This document shows, piece after piece, positions 1 to 13,000 of a stretch of 64,000 nt of DNA. The notes beneath the pieces are model-generated. The model saw only the letters and a list, made by a program, of their open reading frames with translations, ran no database searches and was not told where the DNA came from. Positions within the stretch are counted from its first letter, which is position 1, and each line of letters begins with the position of its first letter. The translations under genes and the position numbers were made by a program. Source of the stretch: Serinus canaria (taxonomy: Eukaryota; Chordata; Aves; Passeriformes; Fringillidae); contig NC_066313.1 in NCBI RefSeq assembly GCF_022539315.1, positions 21,365,059-21,429,058 of the forward strand. The letters are read 5' to 3'.

Positions 1-885
1 GTCTTGGGCTTCTTCCCTGTAGACATGCCACAGGAGCAATTCTGCAGTGCCTTAAGGCTTGCAGGTCATCTTAGTGCTGCAGCTGAAGGGAGCTCAAAAT
101 CCTATAGCTGCATTAGATGCAGTAGAGGTAAATCTCATCTTGAATTCAGCCTGTTGCCTTTGATTAAAGATGAACTCAGTCTGACATCTGAAGTGTCTCT
201 TAGGGCAACTGCTGAGGTCTTTAATTCCCCTGACCTGGCCTGTCTGCTTTAGTGTTCATTCATGGGTCTCCAAAGCAGCTGCTGCAGTTTGCAGCTCTTC
301 ACAGAACCTGGGTTGTGACAGCTGGCCTTATATTTCTTGTTTTTTGGGGCTAGTTGACACTTTCAGGTATGAACCTGGTGGTTTGTGTAGAGTGGTGTGT
401 TTCAGGCAGAACAGTTAATCTGAAATATTTTCATAGGTTGTGTCTCTTAGTTACAGTGGACTTGTACTGCTCATTTACTTTAGTGTTCAAAATAGAATAT
501 ATCCAGACATAGCCAAGAAGTGGCAGCAACACTCAGTGGATATCTTCAGTGACACTTTGTTGGAAATGTTTGTGTTTGCTCCTGAAAATTTCTCAGTGTG
601 CATCACTGTCATTCACTGTGCCAAGTACGAAATGGGAAGGGGACTGTGTGTCTGTGTGTCCGTGTGTACGTGTGTACTGAGGATGGGATGTCTTGGAAGA
701 CTCCCAACCGTGCCTGGGGGAGAGGCTGGAGAAGAGAAATGCTTGCATCAGCATCTGTAGTCTCCTCAGGCCACTGGCTTGATGAATCTGTGGCAGTTTA
801 GGGATGTTGGTAGAGAAGCCAGGCAAGGCTGGAAAGCAGAGGGAAGCCTGAGGGTTTCATCCATTATGTCTCTTGTCATCCACAG
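1..885. other. Sequence upstream of the first BOC coding exon
   Basis: Probably intron or upstream region of BOC. Besides the TG tract I see no coding exon, CpG-rich promoter or RNA gene here. Confidence 0.6.
645..676. repeat. Imperfect (TG)n tract
   Basis: TG-rich run with C interruptions, upstream of the first BOC coding exon. Confidence 0.8.
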
Positions 886-968
886 GAATCCACTGCCACA
901 AATCCACTGCATCCACTGAGGCAGCTTATGGGACCCTTCCCTGGGCACCCCAGGTCACACCGCATGGG
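886..968 (+). promoter_or_regulatory. BOC: BOC 5' UTR part of the first coding exon
   Basis: A pyrimidine-rich stretch ending in CAG at 883-885 is the likely acceptor, so the exon would run 886-1053 with untranslated sequence up to the start codon. An upstream ATG at 928 opens a short frame that overlaps the main start (see the uORF entry). Earlier non-coding exons and the promoter are presumably left of the window. The acceptor is inferred. Confidence 0.55.
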
Positions 969-978
969 ATGGCAATGA
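928..978 (+). promoter_or_regulatory. Upstream ORF overlapping the BOC start codon
   Basis: ATG at 928 runs 16 codons to a TGA at 976-978 and includes a second ATG at 964. It is out of frame with BOC and overlaps both candidate BOC starts: ATG 969, with G at -3 and +4, and ATG 975, which shares bases with the uORF stop as ATGA. Such a uORF usually lowers translation and can favour re-initiation. Whether it acts depends on the 5' UTR exon really starting at 886. Confidence 0.45.
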
Positions 979-1053
979 CACGTGGAAGGAAGAGGCCCAT
1001 GTCCCCCATCCCTTGCCTTGTGCTTGCAGCTGCCAGCTGTTTTGCCAAACTGA
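969..1053 (+). CDS. BOC: BOC coding exon 1: signal peptide
   Basis: ATG at 969 has a good context (G at -3 and +4); a second in-frame ATG at 975 lines up better with the MT of human BOC. A basic stretch (RGRKR) is followed by a hydrophobic core ([11 protein letters not shown]), a classical signal peptide with likely cleavage after CFA. The donor GTGAGT follows 1053 and one base carries over (phase 1) to make the Ser codon with exon 2. Confidence 0.85.
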
Positions 1054-4000
1054 GTGAGTGTCTCTTTTTACCCATTCTGGTTTGCCTTATTGCTGTATAG
1101 CATAGCCATGCCTCACAGACGAAGAGGTTTTCTCTCTCTGCTGTTTCCTCAGTAGCCTTGACCAAAGGTCTAGGTTCAAACTCTCTTCCAGAGGAGGATA
1201 CATTTGGAGTCAAATGTTTCTCTCAGGTGGTGCCAGGAAGAAATGGTGCTGGGGTTCATCTCTAAAAATTAGGGTGGGTGTATGAGGAGTCCAGGGGATG
1301 GTGCAACACAAGAATAGGCCATTGGGAATGCAAGTAATACAGCACTGCAGCTTTTTTGTCTGTCCATTCTATTGCTGAGTCTCACAGAGCTTTCTTATTC
1401 CTGTTTTTTCCCCTCTGTGCAGGTGAATCTCTGCAGGTCACAGTGCAACCTGCTTCTATTGTCCAAAAACTTGGAGGCCCAGTCAGCCTGGGGTGTGTGG
1501 TGGACCCCCCCCGAGTGAACCTCAGCTGGAGACTGAACGGGAAGGAGCTGGCTGGATCAGACGAGGTGCTGGGTATCCATGTGGAGCGAGGGAAGCTCAT
1601 CATCACGGCTCTCAACAACCGCACTGTGGGGCGCTACCAGTGCATTGCTCATGTGCCTGAAGGAGTCATTGCCAGTGTCCCTGCAGTGGTCACCTTGGCT
1701 AGTGAGTAGCTTTAGTTCTCCGACAGCCCCTGCTTTGCTTGGCCCATTGCTCACACATCTTGAGAGGCTCATCCATTCTTGCTTGCTCGTGCTGGCATAA
1801 AGGGATGACTCCTTTGGCATAGGTCCTTTTGTAGCATTTTTGATTGTGGACTGGCTGACATGGTGTGGCCTGGTCTGACCCAAGCTATCCTCTTCCTGCA
1901 TGGTAGGCTGCAGATCTGTCCTTCAGGGAGAAGTTTTTGCAAGACCAGGGAATATCTGAGCTATGGAATTTGGTTTCCTGGCAGTCAGGCTGCCTCCTCT
2001 GGTTGATAACTTATTGATGGAGTTTGTAAATAGTACCTGCTGGAGTTGGTGGCCCAACTGCTGCTGGGGCTGCTGCAGGACTGCTGCCAACATAGGGTCA
2101 GTGTGTGCTAAGTTTTACTAGCTTCCTGAAACACAACTCTGAGCAAGGGTCTTTGCTCCTAACCCTGAGCTTGCATGCTCCTCACTGCTGCCCTCTGGCA
2201 CTGGGAGATGTGTGCGTGGCCAGAGGTGTCTTAGGTGGGCAATTTTTCTTAAAATCACCTGTTTTTGGCCAGATGTTGTAGGCATCTGGCCAGAAGGGAT
2301 TGTATCTGGATGCATGTGAGAAAGAGCAGAGGAGAGCCCCAGCTTCTCAGAAATCCACACAGTGTTTGGTAGAGCAAGTGTGTGCAGAGGAGGCTGCCAT
2401 TGCCTTGCAGTGACAGTCCCTGAGTGTTGAAAGGGCTTCATCTTTCCCAGGAAAAGGGAGTTTGGGGCTGTCTTAAGAAAATGAAGACATGAAGATATTT
2501 GTGCAAAGTGGGGCCTGGCTTTGCTTTAAAGCCAAGAACTATTGGCTTGTCACTGATTCATTAATCAGGAGTGAAATGTTTAGGCCAGACAGGGTGGGAG
2601 GAGGAGGAGGCCAGGGAAAGCAAGGAGAGAGTTGCTGAACTCCAAGGCGGGGTGGGAGGGGTTTGTCACGGGGCCGAATCTGTTGGGGGATTTGGCCTGA
2701 GCCCCATGCTGAGATTAAGTTTTGGAGAACACATTCCAGAGCAGAAAGGGGGCTGTGTGTGCTGGTGGCCTGATAGAGAGAAGGAGAGGAGGAGAGAGGT
2801 GGATGGGATTACCAAGGGCATGGTTTGAATTTAGGAGAGTAGGGTGTGCACAGCTCCTCAGCCTGATCAGCTCCTACTTAGCTGATCCTCTTCTTTTTTC
2901 ACTCGCATCCCAGCCCCCTACCACCAGTTCTGTCTCCTGGGAAAAGTATGTCTGACCTATCTGAGGTGGATGGGGGACAGGTCCTAAGGCACCAGAAGGC
3001 CCCACAATGTCCTTCAGGACAGATCAAAGCTTCTGAATAGTGCATCAGCCCTCTCCAGGAGCCAAACCACCTTTGCCTATTGGATTGCAACTAGGGATGT
3101 GTGTGCAAAAGAGAAGGCTTGGCCATTACTGTGGGCCCTGTCGTGGCAAACGCAATTCTGAGAGGAAGTCAGGAGCACCACTCAGTGGAGCTCATAGAAC
3201 TGGAGCCAGAGGTTGGATGATCAAGCAGCTAATCCATTGTGTAAAACCCCTGTGCTGTGCTGTGCTGTGCTGTGCTGCATGGGTCCCTCATCCTCAGGGA
3301 TAGCTGGGGGTGGTAGAGGCTGCTTCCCACACACCTGGATAGCCTCAGGTGATAGAGAGCACCCAGGTGGGGAAGATGTAGCAGTCAGTGAGTGAAGAGA
3401 GAGATAGGGCATCCCAGTGAAGGTGTGGGAGGACTGAAGGTGTGGGAGGAGAACCTTCTGGAGGGGTTCAAGTAACCAGTTTCATGTTCATGAGCTGGAG
3501 TCTGCTTGCATCAGTAGTGTTGCTCTGAAGGAACAGGGAGCACCGCTTGGTGGTGGGACTGAGTTTGAAAGCTGTGGTAGCAGGTGTGCCCCAGGCTTTC
3601 TCTCTTGCTCCAGACCACCTCTACAGGACCTTGCTCAGAGCTGATTCAGTAGCAGACATGGTGAGAGGAAAGCCCCTGGGAGGACTTATTAATCTTGCAC
3701 TTAATAAGTCTCCTCCAGGTAATCTTCAGGACTGAAAGAAAACTCCCTGAAAATCTTAGTTCCATCCAAAAATTATTTTAAGGTGGCAGGGGGAAAGGGA
3801 AACTGGAATGTGTGAATGAAAGCAGTGGGGGGAAGGAGGACGATGGAAATATTTTCAAGGCTTAGGTTTATTTTGGAAGAGGACCTGGAGTCATTGAAAG
3901 AAGTGACTTGGTAGGTTTTGAGGAGTGTAGGTAAAATTGTCTGGCCAACTTCTAGGCTACTTCCCCTCCTTTCTTTGGGCCTTGTTTGAAGGAAACATTT

Positions 4001-7000
4001 TGGAATGCCCCAGGCTCTGTGTGCCCAGTCCCCCGGGCCTGCTGTGCTTTGCTGACAGTCAGCAAGCAGATAAGCATCACTGCAGTGCTGGCAGCCGGTT
4101 TAGCCCTGGGACTCACACCTCCTTCTCTCATCTGAGCCGATGAGAGTGATGCCAAGGCCATCTCTCTTCCCCCTGGCTCAGAGTGCTGGTTGAAACTTGC
4201 ATTTAATTTCTCCAGCAGAGATAAAATAGCTGTTGCATATCCAAGAGGTGGAGGGAGGAGGGATTTGCAGAAGGGAAAGATTTCGTGAAGTGACAAAGGG
4301 AGCAGCACTTCAGGCATTACTTGAGCACCATTGAGTCCAGTTAGAGCTGAACTGGAGCTCCACACAACCTTGGCAGCCCATGGCATATTAGTGCAGTTCA
4401 CTGCAGCTCACACCTGCTGATCAGTGCGGTGCACAAGATCAGCCCTGCAGTCCCCAGGGCAGCACTGCAGGCTGGGACAGCTTGTATGGATAAAACAGGA
4501 GTATCCCTGGTTTTCCAAACCAGGCTTTAAGCCTTCATATAAATGACAGCTGCAAAGAAGAAAGAAATGTTTTCTGTCCCTGATTCTAGGTGGCAAAGTT
4601 GTTATCCTGCCAGGATGCCCTGCCCCAGCCCCTCTCCTGGGTAGAGGTGCTATATGTAAAAGGCACAGCTGCAGTGGGCTCTGGTGGGGCCTAGTGATTC
4701 CACCAGGGACTTGTACATGGTTCTGAGGGCTGGTTCTGTAACAGCCAGAGGCTTGGACGGTCAGGAGCTCTTTGTGGAGCTCACAGGGGCAACTAAAGTG
4801 CAGGGCTGGAGCAAGGCTGATAAGCAGAGGTAGCAAGAGCTGTGTAACTCCCAGAACTCATCTATATGCGTAAAAGATCAGGACATCAAACACAGCAGCA
4901 AGCCTCACCTGGATAGACATGATATTTGAAAACAAAACAGAAAAATAGATGAGGGGTGCAGCAAAAAAACTCCACCCGTTCCAGTGTCTCTGTGGCTGGG
5001 GGTGTGGGATTGCAGGTACCTGTGTCCTGGGAATGCAGTGGGCAAGGGTGGCTCGTTGCCCTGTTCCCTCCATCAGTGCCACGCGTGAGGTCAGTCCTTG
5101 GCCTTGTGGCAGCACATGTGGGAAGCTCAGCGTGTACAGTTTGTGGGCAGTGACCTTGCACGGGGTCGGGCTGGGCATCCCCCAGGAATTTGCAGCTGCT
5201 TTCTGAAGACAGCCCCATTCATTTTTCTTCGCCAGGGGCTCTCCACAGATACTCCCCAAAGGCAATGGCAAGAGGGAGGGAGGGAGGGGAGGAAGAAAGA
5301 GGATAGCTGCCTGTTGGAAAAGCATATGCAGAGCAGGCACAGGGGCTCTGGTCCCGGAGGCAGAGGCAGTGTGAGGAAGGGAGAGAAGGAAAACACAGGC
5401 GGTGTTTTGTGAACCATCGGAGCTGTGGCATGAGGACTGTGAGATGGGCCCAGGGTGGGGAAGATGTGCTGGGGGGGTGTGAGTGGGCAGGAGTCTGTGG
5501 TCTGTGCCTATCTCTGCAGGGTGGGAGGAATCTGGTGATGACAGCGCCAGTACCCAGGCTCGTGTGGTGCTGGCTGGATGGGGAGTGAGAGCCACAGCCC
5601 TAGGCTGCTCTCACAGCTGAGGGGGAAACAGTGGAAGGTGCCTGCCCCCAGGCTGGAGAGCCCTATTCATGCCTATTCCCCTCCCCTCCCTTTCCTCTTT
5701 CACTCTTCCCTGTAGCAGGGAGAACTTATACCTTGGGGCCATAATTTAATTTACTATTGCTTCTTCTCCAGATTTATTTATGGTTTCCCATTAATTTAAT
5801 CGTCTGTCTCGCCTACCTCGTTGCTTGGCCCCCAGCCCTGGGACTCAGCTGGTTTCCCTCCCCAGTGACAGCAGCACTGTTGGCTGCAGGGCTGCACCCC
5901 AGTTCACCCCATTGTGCCTCGGAGCCGGCTGTAGATGGACATAAGCAATAGCCTTTGGTTGCACTCCCTCGTAAACAAAAAAAGCGGGGGAAAAAAAAGC
6001 CCTCTTAGCCCATCACGGCTGGGATTGGCAGTGCTCTGTCTGTCCGCAGCACCTCCCAGACAATGGCTGGTAGATGAGGACTTGCTTCACTGTGGTCAGG
6101 CGTGTCTTTTAAGGACAAGAAGATGGGCTGGCACGCTGGGTGCTGCCATATGAGAAGGAAAACCCAGCCAGCAAGAGGGGATGTGGTTTGTCCCAGCTGC
6201 AGTGGTTGTTAGACTATGGTGCAAATTGCATGTTAGATGTGGGGCCTGGCTGCTGCTGGCTACACAGCTGAAGGGGCAAGTGCTGCATATCCCCCTAGCA
6301 TGGATCCTGTCCTCCAGCCCTCCCTGCTGGGGGGGGACACTCATGGTACCCCCACAACTCAGGGACAGCTTGTTTGAACCCCCCCCCCCCCAGGACGAAG
6401 CTGGTTGTCCCAGCTTGGCACTGTGCCCTCTGTTTTTCTGTGCTGGTGCCAAATGCAACAGGATGTGTGTGGGGGAGCTTGTCCCATGTACAGAGGGGGA
6501 CAGGGGTGACCCTGACCACCCCTCACGAGCTCTGGCTGACCCATCAGCCCTAAAGGATGGCTCTACATGCCCATAACAGTGGTGAGCAGCGCAGTTGAGA
6601 TCTCCTGTGGCCAAAATCCACTGGCAAATAAACCAGTCTTGTTCTCTGTGGGGAAGCAGGAATTTAGGAGAGTAGTTTGGCAGGAATCTCGTACACTTGG
6701 CATATGAGAAAGTAGTTTGTCCCAGTTCTGCTATTTTTCCCCTCTTCCCCTGCCAGTTTCACTCAGCTTCTCCAGAGGCACCTGGTTCTTGCTCCCCCAG
6801 CCACCAGAAAGGATCTCGTCCTTTCCTCTATTCTTTCCCCCTTTGTCTACAGTTTCACCCCTTGTCCCTCACTTCTGGGCTGAGGGGAAGCCAGGAGGAG
6901 CTGCAACTCCCTCCTGTGGGGCTGCACCACCCACAGCTGTGAGATGTGGGCTGAGCCACCATCTGGGGGGCTGCTTGTGAGAGGCCCCCATGTCTGCCCA

Positions 7001-10000
7001 GCCCACAGTCATCCCAGGGGGTGCCCTGGCACAGGGTCATCATTTTCCAGCTTCAAGATGGCTCTGCTGTGCCAGGACATTGGGTCTGCTCTTTTTCCAG
7101 GCTCTTGGGCCCCTTCTTCTCCTCAGGGTGTGTGTGCATCTACACGTGCTCATGTAAGTGTGTCTGTGCAGATCCCTGCCAGCATTGCTGGAGCCTGTGC
7201 CTTGGCTACAAAATCTTAATTTGGCTGTGATGAATCCAGACCACCAAGGCACACATTAATTTTCCTGATGCTCGTTTATATTTTGTTGTTCGGCGAAACA
7301 TGCGCAGTGTGGGCAGGCAGACCCTGGGCTTTCGCCACTTTTCCACCTCTTTCCATTTCTGTGGCTCTCACTATTTTATTCCTTGATCAGATATAAAAAG
7401 CAAAGAGGAGAAAATATCCATCATCGTTCCCTGCCCCAGCAGTAACTTTCGTTGGAGGAGGAGCGTGAGGCACTGCCAGCTTTTCACAAGTTAAGAGTTA
7501 ATTTTCATCTGGCTTTAATATCCAATGGAAACATGGCTCTCCTCCTCAGCTTGTCTTAAAGGATTAATCACATTTCTGAAGTTCACCCGTATCCCTTCTT
7601 TTTATTATATTTTTTAATTGAACAATGCCAAGAAATTCCAGAAGTATTAGGCATGTTCATTGCAAATCATTTTTATGACATTGCAGAACCTACCCTTTTC
7701 TTTTCAACCTCCTCCCCTTCCCTCAGATCTGGGCCCGGGACCGCTGGCTCCCCCAGCTGCCGCCCGACAGCCCCTCCGCACCGCGCTCAGGGAGGCTTTT
7801 TCGATGCCTTGCCAAGAGAGCTGGTTTTTATTTAAACTCCATAAAGGATCTTGCTTTAATCAGAAAGTCTGCTTGAGAAATTTCATGTCACTTTTCCATG
7901 ACTGTGGGTGGGAGAAGCTTGGAGCCAGAGTTGTCTTTTGCTCTTGGAACGTTGCTGCATTTCCCAGAGAACAAGCCGCACATTTTTCTGCTGGCTGGGG
8001 CTGCCAAGGGATGCTGCCTGCCACCCGCCCGCCGCCAGCCCTCCTGCTGCCCCCTGGCCCCCAAACTGCCCGAGGTCATGGGTGCCACGTCCTGGGATGG
8101 ATTTCTGGGGATGAGGGAGCTGTCTACAGCACGTGGCCATGCTGTGGCTGCAGATGCAGCACACTGCATTAGAGTGGGGTTTTGCAAAGGAAGTGTGGTC
8201 TGATCCAGAATTAGTGGCATGGCATTCAGGAGATCTATTAGCCCTGGATCCTGGGAAGAGGCACCAACCTGAGCCTTGATATGACAGTGTGACCTGTCAC
8301 CTGTGACAGCAACCAACTGCGGGATTTGCCGTTTTCAGTAGTGGTGAAAACACCTGGGCTGGTGTACAGCATTGTAAACATGCACATGAGGGACTTTTTT
8401 CCTGGCTCAAAACATCCTCCCTCACAGCACAGGTGTCTGAGACAAACTTCAAGCTTGCAGTGCATTGGCAAGATTTGCCATCACGACCAGAGAGGATGGA
8501 AACCAGTTTTTTCTCTGTTTGGTGGGGCCAGGTTGGCATGCTCCCTGCCCTTCCAGATCTGTGGGATTTCGCTGCAGTCCTCTCCTCCTGCTTTAAAAAA
8601 ACAGGGAAAAGAAAGCAAAAAGTTAGGTAGCCCTTCTTCTTAGTTCCTGTGCTTCCAGTCCTGCTGCCCGCATCAACCCAGCCAGGGTGGGAACTCCCAT
8701 CACAGCATGGGCAGAGGGATGTGGTGGGACAGAGTTTTCCCAGCTGCTTTAGTGAAGGAGCAGCTGTGCCATATAGAGCAGGAGCTGGTTTTCCTTGCAA
8801 GTCCCTGTTCTTTTAACTGGAGCTTGGGCACATGTGAAGCATTGTGATTAACCAACTTCCAGCTGCAAGATATTTGATGGGAGCAAGAGTGGCAAGAGCA
8901 GAAACGCTGATTTCTCAGGTGTGGGAGGAGCTCAGGGAGCATCACATACTCCTCCCACCTGGCATCTGTGCACCCTTTAAGCAGGATGGGCTCCCAGAGT
9001 TATGACTACAAAATCAGCTTCTCAGTAGCAGGACAGCAGCCATGTGTGAAATAGCAGGCAGCAGAAGGACCATTTTTGGCTGCCTTTCAGTGCTGCAATA
9101 AGTTGGCTTATTTTTTACTCTCAGGCCAGGATTTTTCACACCCAGTTTCCCAGCCCTGGAGCAGGCAGTTTCTGCAGAAGCTATGTTTTAAGTTACTCAT
9201 TTTGTAGGAAAAAGGAGGAGGGGGGGAAATCCTGAAAGGAAGCCAGTTTCCCTAGCTGCTGGGGTCAGAGCAGTCCTCTGCTGGCATCATGAGGAAACAG
9301 CCCCGAGTTCATGGGGACAGTATGAGCTGACACTGAGATGTTTAGCTAGCCACTGAGATGCCTTGTCTTCTGCTCTCTGAAGATCTCAAAGATTTCAAGT
9401 TTGATGGCCAGCATGTGATCGAAGTGGATGAAGGGAACACAGCTGTGATTGCCTGTGACCTGCCCGAAAGTCACCCCAAGGCTCAGGTCCGCTACAGTGT
9501 GAAGCAGGAGTGGCTGGAGGCCTCCCGAGGTGAGCGCACAGGCGTCTGTCTCAACAAGTTCTGCCACAGGACCCTCAGTTTCTCCATTCCTTACCAGCAG
9601 TAGCTATCTCTACCTGCTGCCTCCTTGTCCCTTTGCCACCTGTCTGAGCACAAGTTACTTCAGGGTCCCTGGCCTGGTCTCCCTGATGCTGCCTGGGACA
9701 TCATAGTTTTTTCTTTCCCCCTTATCCACCTTTTCTTCAGGACACTACATGTGTTCCAGGAGGCTGGACAGGAGCATATCTTGTGACCATGTGCCACTTT
9801 CTCTTCTCTCTCTACAGACAATTATCTTATTATGCCATCTGGAAACCTTCAGATCGTTAATGCCAGCCAGGAGGATGAGGGGACTTACAAATGTGCTGCC
9901 TACAACCCCGTGACACAGGAGGTGAAAACTTCAGTCTCCAGTGAGAGGCTCCGTGTGAGACGTAAGCCATTGTCCCTTCACCACACATCTCCAGCTCTGG

Positions 10001-13000
10001 GAACACCGATCAGTCCTATCTGGTGCAGCTGGTTTTCTGTGTGAACTGTTATCTATTGCTGAGAAAACTCCTTTCCAGCAGCAGAAGGCCCCAAGTTCTG
10101 CTCCTGGAGTATGTATATGCAGCCCTGGGGTTGCCATGCTTCCTTAGGATTTGTTCTTGGTGGTGGGCGGGCAAAGGCCCTTAGCCCTTTGGCAAGGTGG
10201 CTTTGCTGTGTGCACAGAACCCTTAAAGAATGTCCCTCTGGTCCTGCATTGCCATTTACCCGTCCCAGCATAGTAAAACAGTGTGCTCTACCACTATCCC
10301 TACTTACCCACTGTGCAGGGTGCTCTCCCACCATCCACCTTCCTTCCCATGCACCTCCCTCCTTCATCTCTCCTCCCCAGGCTCCACAGCAGAAGCAGCT
10401 CGGATAATTTACCCTCCTGAGGCTCAGACCATCATTGTCACCAAGGGTCAGAGCCTGATTCTGGAGTGCGTGGCCAGCGGGATCCCCCCGCCACGGGTCA
10501 CCTGGGCCAAGGATGGCTCTGGTGTCTCCGCCTACAACAAGACACGCTTCCTGCTCAGCAACCTCCTGATCGACCCCACGAGCGAGGAGGACTCAGGCAC
10601 CTATAGCTGCACAGCTGACAATGGTGTTGGGGAGGCCGGGGCTGCATTCATCTTCTACAACGTGCAGGTGTTTGGTGAGTGCTGCTGGAAGTCATTGTTT
10701 CAAGAAGGGCTTGGACATCTCATCTTCTTCTAGGGGAAGATACTAGCACTGAATCACTCTTCCTCTCCCTGGACAAACCACAATGTAATGCAAACCCCTG
10801 CTTGTGGTTCCAGTTTCCGGGAGACCAGACTTATTCTTTCTTGAGGGCAGTAGTTCCTCCTTCTTGGGTCCCACCATGGGCTGGAGATGATGGATCCTCC
10901 TTTCCTCTGCAGAAGCTCTTCTGTCATTTGTGGCACTGCTTTTTTTCTAATACTTTTTAGTGGAAGCCTGGTTGCTTTTTGGACATATTTGACATTGGCA
11001 TATAAGGAAGACATTGGAGTGTCTTTGTTTTGTTCTGGTTTTTGTTATGTTGTAGGGAAGCTCTCTGTGGAGTAGAAAACATAAGGGCTACTACACCTTA
11101 GATATTTCTACTGCACACACTACCCTATTTCTACCACACACACAATCTACCCCTTAGGTAGATTAAGCCCATGTTTCACAGATTGCATTTCATCAGGTGC
11201 CAGTGTGGTATTGTGGCACAAGCACAATCTTTGCCGAGTAGCATTTCAGCTCAGAAAAATGGGACTTGTAGATGTTTGATGCCACATGAGAGGGCAGATG
11301 GCCTTGGGCTGTCTCCCTTTGCAGTTTATGTGGATGCTGAAGGAAGGAAGGAGCATTGAAGCAGACCCATGTGGGCCCCCACAAAGGGAGTGGGACTTCA
11401 GGATAGGAAAGGATCCATCACTCTGCTCTCATCCCTGCAAAAAGGAAAATGCAAAGCCACAACCATGCCGTGCTCCCAGCCAAGTGGCGCTCAACAGTCT
11501 GTTTGTTCCTCACACAGAACCCCCAGAGGTCACCATGGAGCTATCCCAGCAGATCATTCCCTGGGGCCAGAGTGCCAAGTTCACGTGCAAGGTGCGAGGG
11601 AACCCGCAGCCCTCGGTGATGTGGCTGCGCAACGCGGTGCCACTGTCGGGCAGCCACCGGCTGCGGCTGTCACGCCGGGCGCTGCGGCTGCTCAGCGTGG
11701 GGCCCGAGGATGAGGGCATCTACCAGTGCATGGCTGAGAACGAGGTGGGCAGCGCCCAAGCCATGGTGCAGCTGAGGACAGCCGGCCCGGGTAAGCCCCT
11801 CTCCCCAAGGTCGTGACCATTCAGTCACAGCCTAACAGACAGGACAAGGACAGGGGAAGCAGGGGAAGAAAGTCAGGATGTTGCCCCTGCTTCCTATTTA
11901 ACCTACGCTGCAAGTGCTACTCTGCCTGAGGTCTCCATATCTCCCTGTGGAAACACATGACACCAGTTTTGCTTCTAAGGGCAGGGCCATGAGTGCACAT
12001 TTGGGTGGTCTCTACACAAGAGACTCAAGACATCTGGGTATAGTGCTTCACCCCATGGCTTAGCTCTGCCTCTGAACTTGCACTGAGCAAGAGCTTAAAA
12101 ACTGAATTCATCTGGGGTAGGAGAGGTACCACCTGATTCCTTGGACCCTGTTGAACTTACACAGGGTAAGAGGGACTGCAGAGAAACAGGGAACCCTGTG
12201 GTTTATAGCAGGGGAAGGAGGGATTGTTGCCAATACCTTTTTGAGTGGTACAGCAGGCAGCACCACGCAAGGGGCTCACAGCTCTGCCTTAACCACAGAC
12301 TGGGATGGGCATTTACCCTGCTGTGACACCTTGTCTTCCAGGAGCTCCACTCAACCCTGGGCGAGATGCCCAGCTGGACTCGGTTCAACCTCCAACACCA
12401 CCTTCCAGGGACAGCGCCTTAAAGCTGCCCTTGGATACAGCTGGACTACCAAAGCCTGGGACAACCCCTCTAGCAGCATCTCCACAGTGTGCAGCCAACA
12501 AGGAGCTGGTGACTCCAGCGGAAGCCCCCATCATCCTCAGTTCTCCACGGACATCCAAGACAGACAGCTACGACCTGGTGTGGAGACCCCGGCCTGACAG
12601 CAGAGCCCCCATCCTCTATTATGTGGTGAAGCATCGCAAGGTATCACTGTTTTGCCCTGCTGCCATCTTCGCTCTGCACCATTCCATGGGTGGGATGGTG
12701 GCCTCACCACGCGTTTCATCCTTCGTGTGCAGGGGCACCCATCGCTCACTGGTGGCACTGGTTAGTGCGACCTCCTGAGCTGCAGCCTCAGCCTACAGGC
12801 TGGGACAGGAGGTTTGCTGAGCTATCCAGGAAGAGCCCAGTGGCAGTGCCTGCCTGCCTAAGTACGCAGAAGGCACATACAAACACTTCACCAGTAGCTT
12901 CCATGCCCAATTCCCAGTTGTGTGCTTGCACAGGTAAAAAGCCCTGAGGGCAGGTTGCACAATGACTTGTTCTGCACAATGACTTGTCTTGGCACAAGCC

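Larger units (their letters stand above)
1702..9382 (+). other. BOC: BOC intron 2 (7.7 kb)
   Basis: The largest BOC intron. It is mostly GC-moderate unique sequence with chance open frames, a (TGTGC)n run at 3251-3277 and a 13-base C run at 6379-6391. Three AT-rich blocks stand out (about 5730-6030, 7240-7660 and around 7600); they contain homeodomain-, forkhead- and SOX-like motifs and are listed separately as possible regulatory elements. No exon of another gene was recognised. Confidence 0.8.

Noticed and set aside
4858..5595. 245-codon minus-strand open frame in BOC intron 2
   Set aside because: It starts at GTG, has Pro/Ser/Leu-rich low-complexity composition from GC-rich intron sequence, no domain I recognise and no splice support.
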